DNA of 34,864 nt from assembly GCF_010915725.1 (NCBI RefSeq), contig NZ_JAAIJR010000053.1:1-34864 (forward strand), written 5' to 3'. The position numbers were made by a program, and so were the translations under genes. Position 1 is the first letter of the stretch. Each line of letters begins with the position of its first letter. The stretch comes from Thiorhodococcus mannitoliphagus. Lineage in GTDB: Bacteria > Pseudomonadota > Gammaproteobacteria > Chromatiales > Chromatiaceae. Positions 10,501 to 18,693 of this stretch are shown in pieces. A model generated the notes under the pieces. It was not told the DNA's origin and searched no databases. It was given only the letters and a program-made list of their open reading frames with translations.

Positions 10501-12660
10501 CATGGCTATGGTCAGCTCCTGGTTGACCCGGTTGTCCTCGGCCACCAGCACCTTGAGTCCGAGCGGGGCGGCCTTCTCGACGACGGCCGCCGGCTCGAGC
10601 GCTTGCGACGGTTGGTAGTCGGCGCCGGCCACGGACTTGAGTTCAGCAAGGCACTCGAGCAGTGGCTTGCGGCGGACCGGCTTGGTCAGATAGGCATCCA
10701 GCTCCAGTCCAGCCGACTTGCTGGACTGCCAGCCAAGACTCAAGGGCGTCAGGAGAACACGCTCAAGCTTTCCGAGGACCGGGTTCTGTCGGATCGCAAC
10801 TGTCGAGGCGAGCGACGTAACCTCCCTGAGCGCCGAGTCGAGAATCAGGATATCGATGGGATACCCGCTATGCTCGGCCTCGAGCAGAATGCGCAACGCC
10901 TCGTTCGGGTGCGCGCATGCCATGGTCTCGAGCCCAGCAGAGCCCGCATAGTCGACCAGGACCTCACGCACCGCGCGGTGCGAAGCGACCGCCAGGGCAC
11001 GACGCCCGATGAGCCGCTCGGCCTTCGTCAGCGGCGCGGCATCCCACGCCTTGACCTCCAACGGCAGCGAAAACCAAAAGCAAGCGCCGGCCCCAAGTTC
11101 GCTCACGACGCCGATCTCGCCGCCCATGAACTCGACCAGCTCTTTGGCGATCGCCAATCCCAAGCCGGTGCCACCGAACTGCCGCGTGGTCGACCCATCC
11201 GCCTGGGCGAAGGCATCGAAGACCGAGTCGAAGCTCGCTTTGGCAATGCCGATCCCGGTATCCGTGACCTGGATCGAGACTCGGGCCTCGTCATCGGCGC
11301 GCGATTCCAAGAGCGCCCGCACCAACACCTCGCCATCCTGGGTGAACTTGATGGCGTTGCTGACGAGATTGCTCAGCACTTGAGCAATCCGGGCTGGATC
11401 ACCCATGACGCGAGCGGGCAGTTCGGGCGCGAGGTGACAGACCAGCTCCAGGCCCTTGGCGTGCGCCCGCTCGGCGAAGAGATCCACTGCATCCTCGATG
11501 CGCTCGGCGAGATCGACCTCGGTGTGCTCCAGCACCAGACGGGCAGCCTCAATCTTGGAGACATCCAGGATGTCGTTGATGACCGCCAGCAGCGAGCGCC
11601 CGGAGCGACCGACCGCGCTGGCAAAACGGCGTTGCTCCGCCGTCAGCTCGGTCCCCAAGAGCAGCTCGGTCATCCCGATGATGCCGTTCATGGGGGTGCG
11701 GATCTCGTGGCTCATATTGGCGAGGAATTGCGACTTGGCCCGATTCGCCTGCTCGGCGACCTCACGCGCTTGCTCGGCGCTCGCGCGCGCGCGTTGCGCC
11801 TCTTCGACCGCTAAACGAAGCCCCTCGTTAGCGTGGGAGAGATCCGCCGTGCGATCCGCGACCTCGCGCTCCAGTAACTCCCGGTGCTCCGCGAGGCGTT
11901 TGTCGCGCTCGCCAAGCTGACCGAGCATCTCGTTGAAGCCTGAGATCAGGCGTCCAATCTCGTCGTCCTGACCGGCGGGCGCACGCAGGTCATAGTCCTG
12001 CTCGCTCGAGACCTGCTCCATCACGGAGGAGAGATTGACGATGGGCGTGGTAATGGGTCGCTGCAGCTTGGCCGAGATGAGGCGCGCCAAGCCGCTGGCG
12101 ACCAAGAGGACCAGGGCCAGGATCAGCAGATTCCAACCAAGACTCGCGTAGAAGCCCTCGAGCCCGACCTCGATACCGACCCAGCCGATGCGATCACCGT
12201 CGAAGAGCACCGGCGCCACGTAATAGAGCCGCCGAGCCGAAAAGCCGTAGGTCTCTTCGCCCTTGTCAATGGCGGCGGCGATCCAAGCCGGCGGAGCGGC
12301 TTCAGCCAGCAACGCATCCTGCTCGCGCGCACCAGCGGCCGAGACAGTGAGGCCGGGGCGATACTTGGCGAGCAGGACACCGTCAACGTCCGTGAGCCAA
12401 CCGAGCAAGACTTCGGGCTCGGCCTTGAGCGCCTCGAGCAGCCGCGTCGCCGTCTTGGCGTCACCGAACTCGAGCGCGGCCGTGGTCGTCGTGCCGATCG
12501 CCTGGGTCAGAACGGACACATGACGTAGCAAGGCGTTGCGATAAGAGAGCGCCTGCAGACCGAGCACGGCAAGCATGGCGACCATCAGGGACAGCAGTGT
12601 GGTCACCATGATGACACGCCGCAGCTTTTGGCTAATCGACTGGCTCGACTGTAACATCAC
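7543..12660 (-). CDS. Hybrid sensor histidine kinase with receivers, HPt, PAS, GGDEF-like and EAL domains
   Basis: A 1705-residue inner-membrane signalling protein. In order: TM1 (16-38); periplasmic sensor (about 40-172) resembling the CHASE8 type found in YfiN; TM2 (176-194); HAMP (about 195-250); coiled coil; HisKA with phospho-acceptor His318 ([12 protein letters not shown]); ATPase domain with N (NLVSNAIKF), G1 (DTGIGI) and G2 (GGTGLGL) boxes; a pseudo-receiver (Asp608, Lys660, lacking the N-terminal acidic pair); a full receiver (Asp709, Asp752, Lys808); HPt with His912; a second full receiver (Asp1011-1013, Asp1055, Lys1107); a PAS-like segment (about 1135-1240); GGDEF-type domain with motif GGDEL (1347-1351) and no RxxD inhibitory site; EAL domain with Glu1475, Asp1593-Asp1594 and EITES intact. 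Probable c-di-GMP phosphodiesterase output under phosphorelay control. The frame opens with GTG directly followed by ATG at 12657, the likelier start. Confidence 0.95.
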   Translation of the reverse strand: MMLQSSQSISQKLRRVIMVTTLLSLMVAMLAVLGLQALSYRNALLRHVSVLTQAIGTTTTAALEFGDAKTATRLLEALKAEPEVLLGWLTDVDGVLLAKYRPGLTVSAAGAREQDALLAEAAPPAWIAAAIDKGEETYGFSARRLYYVAPVLFDGDRIGWVGIEVGLEGFYASLGWNLLILALVLLVASGLARLISAKLQRPITTPIVNLSSVMEQVSSEQDYDLRAPAGQDDEIGRLISGFNEMLGQLGERDKRLAEHRELLEREVADRTADLSHANEGLRLAVEEAQRARASAEQAREVAEQANRAKSQFLANMSHEIRTPMNGIIGMTELLLGTELTAEQRRFASAVGRSGRSLLAVINDILDVSKIEAARLVLEHTEVDLAERIEDAVDLFAERAHAKGLELVCHLAPELPARVMGDPARIAQVLSNLVSNAIKFTQDGEVLVRALLESRADDEARVSIQVTDTGIGIAKASFDSVFDAFAQADGSTTRQFGGTGLGLAIAKELVEFMGGEIGVVSELGAGACFWFSLPLEVKAWDAAPLTKAERLIGRRALAVASHRAVREVLVDYAGSAGLETMACAHPNEALRILLEAEHSGYPIDILILDSALREVTSLASTVAIRQNPVLGKLERVLLTPLSLGWQSSKSAGLELDAYLTKPVRRKPLLECLAELKSVAGADYQPSQALEPAAVVEKAAPLGLKVLVAEDNRVNQELTIAMLKKLGCQPSVVFDGQAAVESSDADGFDIILMDCQMPRTDGYDATRLIRMREGRAQDGRRIPIIALTAHAMAGDQERCLAAGMDDYLTKPISLPTLRDALLRWSSRTQEPHAPRSLPSTAEPSSLGLGLDDLDELPVLDEAELAGIAAMGPEVDYDLVAQLIDNYKGSMPEFIARLIEGLRARRPDQVAESAHALRSSTAAMGVRRLSELCRRLERAANAAADEGIELLCSLELPPYLEALDRQSSEALSRYLDRTAVGAKAPDPATTVVADSAADSAAGSAEEKPCILIVDDDESMQLLAKRNLENFGFNYAGARTGQEAIDNVGMWEPDLVVLDVMMPGMDGFETCRRLRRKPGCELIPILMVTGLHDVESIQRAYESGATDFLSKPVNWTLMIHRLRYLLRGHATLAALHKSEARNSALISAIPDALLRLDKDGHILQFKPGRVLHGLGAQTQSLVSDLSDFLPETLCEAVRSEIRATLADWSVRELEIELPGGDRETLAFDARFIAIDAEQVILLLRDVTERRRRQRMIQDLAFRDGLTGLANRQQLSHDLSDALSNARRHDDEVAVIFLDLDQFKRINDSLGHGIGDELLRAAALRLQSAVDQIVQSSRSQGAPIGQTVARLGGDELTVVLKGVNVRQLARGVAEGIIQGFREPFDIAGHSIVCTVSIGIAVAPDDGDTIEALLKHADTAMYAAKLRGRNNAQFFTASMGEAATRKLDIEARLRNAIDQGQFTLHYQPVIDLQTGETKSLEALLRWQDPERGLVGPASFISVAEESGLILPLGSWVIDEVGRQLAIWERQGLDLGVAINLSARQFSQQGLLEHLLDLARGTRKGRIELEITESILLDRDARLIDTLTLLRGEGMRVAIDDFGTGYSSLAYLQNLPIDTLKVDRAFVREIGSASPSDPLVRAIVALARGLGLRVVAEGVETDEQLRFLAAEGCHSVQGFLFARPLSPSQLSTYLLRGEAIHGVSSNRVSSAG

Positions 12661-13165
12661 GGGTGAGCTAAACGCCTATCTAAAACAATGAGATGCCGAT
12701 CTTTTGACAGGCAATCCGGCGAACCCATTGATCTTCGTCATTGCCCACGGAGCGACCAGACGCGCGGTCTGCCGACGCCCAGATGAGACCAAAGACTGAA
12801 CTCAAGCGGCACACTCGGGCAGCAGCGCCAAGCGGCCTGAGCGCCCCATTCAGCTGCGCCCCCTCCTAGACGCGAAACACTGGACCGATGACAGTGCGTG
12901 GCTCGCCATCCTAGGGATAGCGGCAGCGAACCGCAATGAGCAAGAGGCGTCTCTTGATCCGTATCGCGCGCCAGCCGTCCTGCACCTGTCCAGCCACTCC
13001 TCGGCCCCGACCCCGAAGGCGACCATCGCCAAGACCAAGACGAGCCGGCTTAGGCCGACCACAGAGGCGCCGATCTTGGTGCGGAGACTGAGTCGGCTCA
13101 GCAGGCTCTTGCCTGGCTCGCGCCCCCAAGCGCCTGCCCAGATCGCAGCGCATTGCTCAGCGTCG
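12661..13165 (-). other. Gap between yfiR-like and kinase genes, with a possible sensor-gene remnant
   Basis: About 500 bp without a convincing gene inside an otherwise compact minus-strand cluster. One frame at about 13003-13115 (minus) encodes SLLSRLSLRTKIGASVVG followed by a hydrophobic run (LVLVLAMVAFGVGAEEW), which reads like the N-terminal membrane anchor of a sensor kinase or diguanylate cyclase. The frame has no good start, overlaps the 3' end of the yfiR-like gene and degenerates downstream. It could be the relic of a second sensor, or chance. The kinase promoter or leader must also lie here; I see no clear -35/-10 pair or terminator. Confidence 0.4.
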
Positions 13166-13822
13166 TCATTGGCCAACGATCTCCGCCAGGTCGAGCAGTT
13201 GGGCACGCACCGCGAGTCCGGCACGCCTCACCCGATCAGGGTCGATCTCAAACCCGATGCGGTTCCCCCTGCGCACCAGAGAGATCATGCCGCCGTTACG
13301 GGCAAAACTGGGGATGTCGCTGATGGTCAGGATGGGCTTGTCAGTGAGCCTGCGCACCACGGAGGCGACGCGACCGCTGGCGGAGCGCGGCAGATAGAGG
13401 ATATTGCAATCCCCGGCCTGGGGAAGACTGTTCGCCCCGACAACGCGAAACTCAATGCCCCGCCCCTGCACCTTGCGTCCGGCGACACTGCTAAGCGCTG
13501 CGGCAAAGTCATCGCGACCCAGAAGGCAAAGGCGTAAAGGCGCGTCCGTACTCGAGAATGCACTGGTCGGCCAATCGACGAACTTGCCCACCTTGTAGAC
13601 GATCGCCGCCTTGATACGGTCCTCGCGTGACAGCTCCATGGGATGCCCGACGAAAGCCAGACTGAGACCCAAGAAAGCGAGCCATAGCTGAGCGGCAAGA
13701 CGCCCCTTGGGGCCAGCCCCGCCCGAGTGTAGGTGTGTCGCCGCCTTGCGCCGCCGCAAGGGGGCAAGGGAGACCGGGGCACCGCCTGGAGTGGCGCGGG
13801 TGACTGAAGCTGAATCGTCCAC
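13166..13822 (-). CDS. YfiR-family (DUF4154) periplasmic protein
   Basis: 218 residues as drawn, with a hydrophobic signal segment (LWLAFLGLSLAFVG) at about 47-60 and a mature domain beginning near MELSREDRIKAAIVYKVGKF, the typical YfiR/DUF4154 opening. Two Cys (LRLCLLGRD and GDCNILYLP) sit where the family's conserved disulfide pair lies. In Pseudomonas aeruginosa, YfiR is a periplasmic repressor of the diguanylate cyclase YfiN, binding its periplasmic CHASE8-like domain. Here the gene lies between a TonB-dependent receptor and a kinase with a similar periplasmic domain, so it probably relays a periplasmic or envelope signal to that kinase. The start (GTG at 13822) gives an implausibly long n-region, so an internal start such as a TTG is possible. 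Confidence 0.85.
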   Translation of the reverse strand: MDDSASVTRATPGGAPVSLAPLRRRKAATHLHSGGAGPKGRLAAQLWLAFLGLSLAFVGHPMELSREDRIKAAIVYKVGKFVDWPTSAFSSTDAPLRLCLLGRDDFAAALSSVAGRKVQGRGIEFRVVGANSLPQAGDCNILYLPRSASGRVASVVRRLTDKPILTISDIPSFARNGGMISLVRRGNRIGFEIDPDRVRRAGLAVRAQLLDLAEIVGQ

Positions 13823-13852
13823 GATTCGTGATTTAGCGGCGCCAGTGACAGC

Positions 13853-15961
13853 CTAAAAATCCAGATTCATCTTCAAATAGAAAGACCGTTCCAGACTGGC
13901 CAAAGGCAGATCGCCAAGCTCAGAGAAGCCCTCGATATGGGCGTCGTTAAATAGATTCTGGCCAACGAGTGCGAGTTCCAGACTCGGCGAAGGACGCCAG
14001 GCAAGGTGCACATCGAGTTCCCAATAGGGATCGATCTCGGTGCGGCCCAAAACCGAGAAGGATAGGCTCTCGTCCGTATAGCGAAGCCAAAAATCTAGAT
14101 CGATGTCTGAAACTGGATTAAACCAAGAGCGCAACGAAAACTGATTGCCGGGCGAGGCCCGAGGATCGTCGACGGCGTTGACGGTCGGAGCCGCTGCGAT
14201 ATGGGACTGCAGATAACTGTAAGCCGCTTGTAAGCGCCATTTCGAGACCGGGCGCCAGTCGGCGGCTAGCTCGACCCCTTTGGAGTAGCCGCTTGCATCG
14301 TTACCCAGCTCCCCGGCCCTGACCAGACTGATCAGCGAGTCTGAGTAGAAGAGACAATAGGGGTAGATCCCGCTCGGATTGCAAGACACATCACCGAAGC
14401 TCGCGGTTCGGAGATTCTGATAGTCGTTGTAGAAAAACGCGAGGTCCACACCCAGGGAGCGGTCGACCTGCCACTTGTAGCCAAGCTCGTAGGCGGTCAA
14501 GTCCTCGGATTCGAGGTAATCACTGCCGTAGATGACCGTCTCGATCGGGACAGAAGTCGGATTCAAGGCCGTCCCAGCGGCTATCACGCCTTGCCGGACG
14601 ATACCATCGAGTTCACCCCGACCCGGCGTCCGCACCGCCCTTGCGATGGACCCCCAGATGGACTGCGTCTGGCTCGGCGTCCACAACAAACGCAGATTTG
14701 GCTGCACCTCGAAGCCGGTGATGTCGTTGTTCTCGATCTTGGCACCCAGGGTCAGCGTGAATTCATCCGGAACGAGCTGGATGTCGTCCTGGACAAAGGC
14801 ACTGAAGAGATTGAGGGTATCCGAGTCCGGCATGAGCGCGACCAGCTCAGTGTTGTCCAACTGGTCGCTGGTGTAGCGGTAGCCCAGGCCGAAGATGAGA
14901 TCATGACCGTCGAAACGCTGGGTGCGGTACTCAAGCTCGATATCGAAGGTGTCCCGCTCCTCCCCGATGCGCGCCCAATCACGCTCGGTATGGTCGAAGT
15001 AGGTCTTGAGCGTGAAGTCATCCGTCTCCGAGACATGGCGGGTCCACTGAGCCAGCAGGTCTAGGTTGGTGACCTCCGTAGTATGGTCGACGACGGAGTA
15101 TGGATTTGCCAGATTCTCATGGTCGTAGACGGATTCACCGTGGTCGCCCTGGTAGAAGTTGCCGTGGAGCGCAAGCTCATCGCGCGTGCTCGGCGTGAGA
15201 TCGGCCCGAAAACCGGCCTTGCCGCCGTTCCAATCGTCCGCGTTGTCTAGCCGGCCAGCGGCATCCAATGTCCCGTCGCGATCGAAGCCCAAGCCGTAGA
15301 CGCGATAATGCCCCAGCTCGCCAATGGTGCCGCCCCAGCGCAAGGCACCTGCGGCGCGCTCCTCATTGCCGACTGCAGCGATCAGCAGGCCGCCCTGGGT
15401 CTCCGCAGACGGCTTAGTGATGATGTTGATCACACCATTGACGGCGTTCGCGCCCCAGAGCGTCGCGCCCGGCCCACGGATGACCTCGATGCGCTCGATG
15501 TCCTCCAGCATGGGTGACTGCGCGTCCCAGTAGACCCCGGAGAAGAGCGGCGTATAGACACTGCGCCCGTCGATCATCACCAGCAGCTTGTTGGCGAACC
15601 GGCCGTTGTAGCCACGCGCCGAGATGGACCACTTGTTGGCGTCGATCCGGGCCACTTGAACGCCGGGCGCCATCCGCAAGGCTTCTGGAACCGAGGTCGC
15701 ACCAGATCTGCGAATGTCTTCCTGAGTGATGACGAAGACGGCGGCTGCAGCCTGCGACACGGGCTCCGCCTTGCGCGAGGCCGTCGTGATCTGCAGCGAG
15801 AGCAGCTCGGAGAGGCTGAGGTCGAACAGCTCGCTGTCGCCGTTAAGGGTCGCGGCCGTCGCGCCACTGCTGAGCGACAGAGTGGCGGCAAGAAAGAGGC
15901 AGGATCTCGCCGAGCGAATCGGCGAGAGCCCTGCCATGGGTTCAGATCGTGGAATCTTCAT
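13853..15961 (-). CDS. TonB-dependent outer-membrane receptor
   Basis: An outer-membrane beta-barrel with an N-terminal plug. After a signal peptide (SCLFLAATLSLSSGATAA) comes the plug: ELLSLQITTASRKAEPVSQ, AVFVITQEDIRRSGATSVPEAL, IEVIRGPGATLWGANAVNGV and INIITK, all classic TonB-receptor plug motifs. The barrel follows, with alternating aromatic strands, and ends in a terminal Phe (FYLKMNLDF), the usual barrel-assembly signal. The frame extends to a GTG at 16042, but that adds 27 residues before the signal peptide; the ATG at 15961 is preferred although neither start has a strong Shine-Dalgarno. The stop lies 30 bp from the yfiR-like gene, so they are likely co-transcribed. The ligand is unknown; a sensory role through the downstream YfiR/kinase pair is inferred. 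Confidence 0.92.
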   Translation of the reverse strand: MKIPRSEPMAGLSPIRSARSCLFLAATLSLSSGATAATLNGDSELFDLSLSELLSLQITTASRKAEPVSQAAAAVFVITQEDIRRSGATSVPEALRMAPGVQVARIDANKWSISARGYNGRFANKLLVMIDGRSVYTPLFSGVYWDAQSPMLEDIERIEVIRGPGATLWGANAVNGVINIITKPSAETQGGLLIAAVGNEERAAGALRWGGTIGELGHYRVYGLGFDRDGTLDAAGRLDNADDWNGGKAGFRADLTPSTRDELALHGNFYQGDHGESVYDHENLANPYSVVDHTTEVTNLDLLAQWTRHVSETDDFTLKTYFDHTERDWARIGEERDTFDIELEYRTQRFDGHDLIFGLGYRYTSDQLDNTELVALMPDSDTLNLFSAFVQDDIQLVPDEFTLTLGAKIENNDITGFEVQPNLRLLWTPSQTQSIWGSIARAVRTPGRGELDGIVRQGVIAAGTALNPTSVPIETVIYGSDYLESEDLTAYELGYKWQVDRSLGVDLAFFYNDYQNLRTASFGDVSCNPSGIYPYCLFYSDSLISLVRAGELGNDASGYSKGVELAADWRPVSKWRLQAAYSYLQSHIAAAPTVNAVDDPRASPGNQFSLRSWFNPVSDIDLDFWLRYTDESLSFSVLGRTEIDPYWELDVHLAWRPSPSLELALVGQNLFNDAHIEGFSELGDLPLASLERSFYLKMNLDF

Positions 15962-16086
15962 GGGCGCGCGAGAAAGGATCGAAGCAATGAGGCCGTCAAG
16001 GATGCTACGCCTCAGCCGCAGGGGCATCAAGACGGCTGGCACGTACTGTGAACCTCATCCCGAAACGGCCATGACGGCGACCAACA

Positions 16087-16845
16087 TCAATGGCCTAGGT
16101 GGCTTTCTACATCTGTGATGGACGCCTCAGCCAGCGCCGCGCGCAAGTCCGCCATCGCCTCCTCCAGACCGCCTCGACCACGAAACCCGAGCAGGATGTG
16201 CGGATCTTCTCCCATGTGAGGCAGGCTGAAGAGCTTGAGGTCGGGATGCGCCTGACCGAGTTGCTCCATCAGCGGAATCAGACGGCTCTCTGGCGTACCC
16301 CGCACCACCACCGCGGCCTCGGTAACAGCCGCGCAGCTTCCATAGTGCCGGTCCAAGACCCATTCAGCCATCGGCCAGGCCATCTTGGGGAATCCGGGGA
16401 GAAACCAGTGCTGCCCGGTCGAGAAACCTGGGATCTGGTTGACCGGATTGGGAATCAGCTCGGCGCCCTCGGGCAGATCCGCCATCAGCATGCGGTGGGG
16501 ATAGGCATCGGCGCCGAACTTCGCCTCCAAGAGCGCACGGGCACCGGGATGACGGGTCAGCCTGCCCCCGGCCGCGGCGGCGGCACAAGCACGGGTGTGA
16601 TCATCTGGCGTGGCGCCGATACCGCCGCAACAGAAAACGGGGTTCGAGCGCGCCATCGAGAAGCTCAGATGCGCTGTCAGCGTATCCGGGTCATCAGGCA
16701 GCAGCCAATACCAGGCCAGTTCATGACCACGCGCCTGAATCATGCGCTTGAAGGCGGCGAAGTGGCCGTCGGCGCGGTCGCCGTTCAGCACCTCATCCCC
16801 GATCACGATGAGCCCGAAGGCAATGGGCTGCGGCGCCGAGGTCAT
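16087..16845 (-). CDS. CinA/MoaB-like molybdopterin-binding domain protein
   Basis: 252 residues resembling the N-terminal domain of competence/damage-inducible protein CinA. The opening (FGLIVIGDEVLNGDRADGHF) and the motif CCGGIGATPDDHTR match the family's GDE(I/L)L and GGTGPTPDD signatures. The C-terminal nicotinamide-nucleotide amidase domain of full-length CinA is absent, so this is the single-domain form. Its biochemical role is uncertain. Its ATG overlaps the stop of the upstream thioesterase gene (ATGA), so the pair is translationally coupled. The receptor gene lies downstream on the same strand after about 125 bp. Confidence 0.85.
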   Translation of the reverse strand: MTSAPQPIAFGLIVIGDEVLNGDRADGHFAAFKRMIQARGHELAWYWLLPDDPDTLTAHLSFSMARSNPVFCCGGIGATPDDHTRACAAAAAGGRLTRHPGARALLEAKFGADAYPHRMLMADLPEGAELIPNPVNQIPGFSTGQHWFLPGFPKMAWPMAEWVLDRHYGSCAAVTEAAVVVRGTPESRLIPLMEQLGQAHPDLKLFSLPHMGEDPHILLGFRGRGGLEEAMADLRAALAEASITDVESHLGH

Positions 16846-17270
16846 CCTTCGGCCCCGGATGGCAAATGATCCGCCAGCGGATCCTTCTTGCGATAGACCG
16901 TCCCCTGAAAGAGCGCGATCAGATGTTCGGACGCGTCCGTCACGCGAATGAGGTAGGTCGCCAGCTTGGGATTGATCGAGACCTCCTCGGCCTTCGCGAC
17001 GAGCGGGCCCCGCCCGGCCGACTTGAGGAAGGAGACAGAAACATTGACCCCAAGCGCCACGCTGCCATGCGAGTTGGAGGCAACGGCGAAGACCAGATCC
17101 GCCAGGCTGAAGATGGCGGCGCCATGGGCGACACCCACGGCGTTGAGGTGGCGGTCCTCGATCTCCAGCCGCGCGCGCGCCCTGCCCGGCCCGACGTCCA
17201 AGAGTTCGATGCCGACATGCTCGGCGAAGCGGTCATTGCGAAAGAACTGCTGAATTTGATCAGGAGACAT
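16842..17270 (-). CDS. PaaI-family hotdog thioesterase
   Basis: 142 residues with the hotdog-fold acyl-CoA thioesterase pattern. GIELLDVGPGRARARLEI leads into HLNAVGVAHGAAIFSLADLVFAVASNS, where the H-G-x-x-x-x-L-A-D segment is the PaaI active-site region. Such enzymes hydrolyse phenylacetyl-CoA or other aryl and acyl-CoA esters; the substrate here is unknown. No phenylacetate genes are nearby. It overlaps the CinA-like gene by four bases. A perfect 16-bp tandem repeat sits immediately upstream of the ATG, and no standard Shine-Dalgarno is visible between them. Confidence 0.85.
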   Translation of the reverse strand: MSPDQIQQFFRNDRFAEHVGIELLDVGPGRARARLEIEDRHLNAVGVAHGAAIFSLADLVFAVASNSHGSVALGVNVSVSFLKSAGRGPLVAKAEEVSINPKLATYLIRVTDASEHLIALFQGTVYRKKDPLADHLPSGAEG

Positions 17271-17275
17271 GGCTG

Positions 17276-17307
17276 AAAAGGTTGTGCTCAGAAAAGGTTG
17301 TGCTCAG
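17276..17307. repeat. Perfect tandem duplication of a 16-bp unit
   Basis: AAAAGGTTGTGCTCAG occurs at 17276-17291 and again, without spacer, at 17292-17307. It ends five bases upstream of the thioesterase start codon and so lies in that gene's leader. Probably a recent slippage duplication; it could alter translation initiation by changing leader structure. Confidence 0.95.
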
Positions 17308-17410
17308 ATCGTTTGCGAGAACTTTGATCCCAAGAAGATTGGTCGAACCGCGCCCGATCGCGGCGGGGCGCCGCTCCCAGGTCGCACGGCCGGACTGGAC
17401 GATCCGATGC

Positions 17411-18106
17411 TCAAGACTCCGAATCCTCCCTCGGCCCTGGCGAACGGGCAGGGTGCGAGGGCTTGCCGACGCATTCCTTCCAGCAAGGATGCAGGGCGAT
17501 CAGCTCCAAGGCGCGCGCCAGCAGATCCTTGCCGGGATCCATCTTGAACCAAGTCGAGGCGCCCGAAGAGTGCGGCAGCGGGATGATGTCGGCCTCCCAG
17601 CCTTCGGCGGAGCGGTAGGACCATTGCTGGCCGACCACATCATTGAGACGTTTGCAGTCCATGAGCTGTGAGATGGCGAGCTTACCGACCGGCAGGATCA
17701 GGCGCGGGCGCAGCAGCGCCATCTCCGTTCGCCACCAGGAGCCGCAGCGCTCCACCTCGTCGCCATCGGGCACGCGATCGCCGCCCTTGGGATTCTTGCC
17801 TGGGAAGCAGCGACAGACCGCGCTCATCAGCACCTGACTCCGAAATGCCTGCTCGTCCAGACCGATGGACGCGAACCAGCCGAAGAGCGTCTTGCCGGCG
17901 GTCCAGCAGAAGGGGCGTTTCTGCTCGATCTCACGCGTGCCGGGCGCTTGCCCGATCAGCATGATGGATGAGATCACCGAGACGCTGTGCACGGGCGGCC
18001 CAAACATCTTCGGACAGCGTTGGCAGGCCTCGAGATCACGGTGAAGCTGATCGAGAGCGGACTGCCGATGCGCGAGGGAAGCATGCTGGCGGCTTGTATC
18101 GGACAC
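17411..18106 (-). CDS. Uracil-DNA glycosylase-family protein
   Basis: About 231 residues related to the iron-sulfur uracil-DNA glycosylases (family 4/5 type), which remove uracil from DNA in base excision repair. Visible features are the N-terminal Cys pair (ACQRCP, about residues 28 and 31), the active-site region GQAPGTREIEQKRPFCWTAG, further Cys residues (SAVCRCFPG), and the C-terminal motif PLPHSSGASTWF, where the His contacts the substrate in this superfamily. The usual catalytic segment reads GEAPG...GRPF, so GQAPG...KRPF is a divergent version. The frame is open far upstream but overlaps the DinB-like gene; a start at the GTG at 18106 (or TTG at 18115) best fits family length. Confidence 0.85.
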   Translation of the reverse strand: MSDTSRQHASLAHRQSALDQLHRDLEACQRCPKMFGPPVHSVSVISSIMLIGQAPGTREIEQKRPFCWTAGKTLFGWFASIGLDEQAFRSQVLMSAVCRCFPGKNPKGGDRVPDGDEVERCGSWWRTEMALLRPRLILPVGKLAISQLMDCKRLNDVVGQQWSYRSAEGWEADIIPLPHSSGASTWFKMDPGKDLLARALELIALHPCWKECVGKPSHPARSPGPREDSES

Positions 18107-18111
18107 CTCTG

Positions 18112-18693
18112 TCAATCCAGTCGGTCGATGATCTTTTCGATCTGAAGGCGATGAATTCGATTGTGCAGCGCGGCCAAGGCATGCCATTGACGCGCGGTCA
18201 GCGGCCCGAACCAAGGGTGCGGGTAACGCGCGCAGGACTGCAGTAAGCCCAGACAGTCGATCTGGTGGGCGTAACGCTCGACGAGCGCCTCGAGGGCCGG
18301 GATGCGATCCGGCCCGGCGTCGGGGTGGGGCTTGACGTCTTCGACGCGAATCTCGACCCCGTGGCCGCGAGCCGAACAGATGGCATGGATGAGGGCCGTG
18401 ATGGCGGTGTTGATCATTACCAAATGGTCGAGCGTCATGTAGACGGACCAATCACGGCTTTCCGCCTCGATCCCCGGAAAGCGGCGAATGCACACTGGCC
18501 GCGTGCCGGCCTCCTCGGAAAGCCGGCGCGCCAAGGTCAGGGCACGCTCGGCGTCGCTTCGGAACTGCTCGAGGATCTTGCCCGGCGAGGCGAATGAGGC
18601 ATAGAACCGGACCCAAATAGAGGCGGCTAGACGCTCGTGCGCGGGAATGCCAGCACCCGCTCCGGCTGGCTCCTTGCGCCCGCGCGGCATCAT
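18112..18693 (-). CDS. DinB-like (DUF1569-type) protein
   Basis: 193 residues resembling the DinB/DUF1569 four-helix bundle group, whose members often bind a divalent metal through three His residues. Candidate ligands lie in the helices around [10 protein letters not shown] and [22 protein letters not shown]. The function is unknown; some relatives are damage-inducible or act as thiol-dependent S-transferases. Its ATG overlaps the glnS stop (ATGA) and its end abuts the uracil-DNA glycosylase-like gene, so all three appear to be one transcript. The pairing with a DNA-repair gene is suggestive but does not establish a function. Confidence 0.75.
   Translation of the reverse strand: MMPRGRKEPAGAGAGIPAHERLAASIWVRFYASFASPGKILEQFRSDAERALTLARRLSEEAGTRPVCIRRFPGIEAESRDWSVYMTLDHLVMINTAITALIHAICSARGHGVEIRVEDVKPHPDAGPDRIPALEALVERYAHQIDCLGLLQSCARYPHPWFGPLTARQWHALAALHNRIHRLQIEKIIDRLD

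Noticed and set aside
10297-11814. Long plus-strand frame of 505 residues opposite the kinase
   Set aside because: Antisense shadow typical of high-GC coding DNA; His/Arg/Gln-rich without domain signal, while the minus strand is clearly coding.
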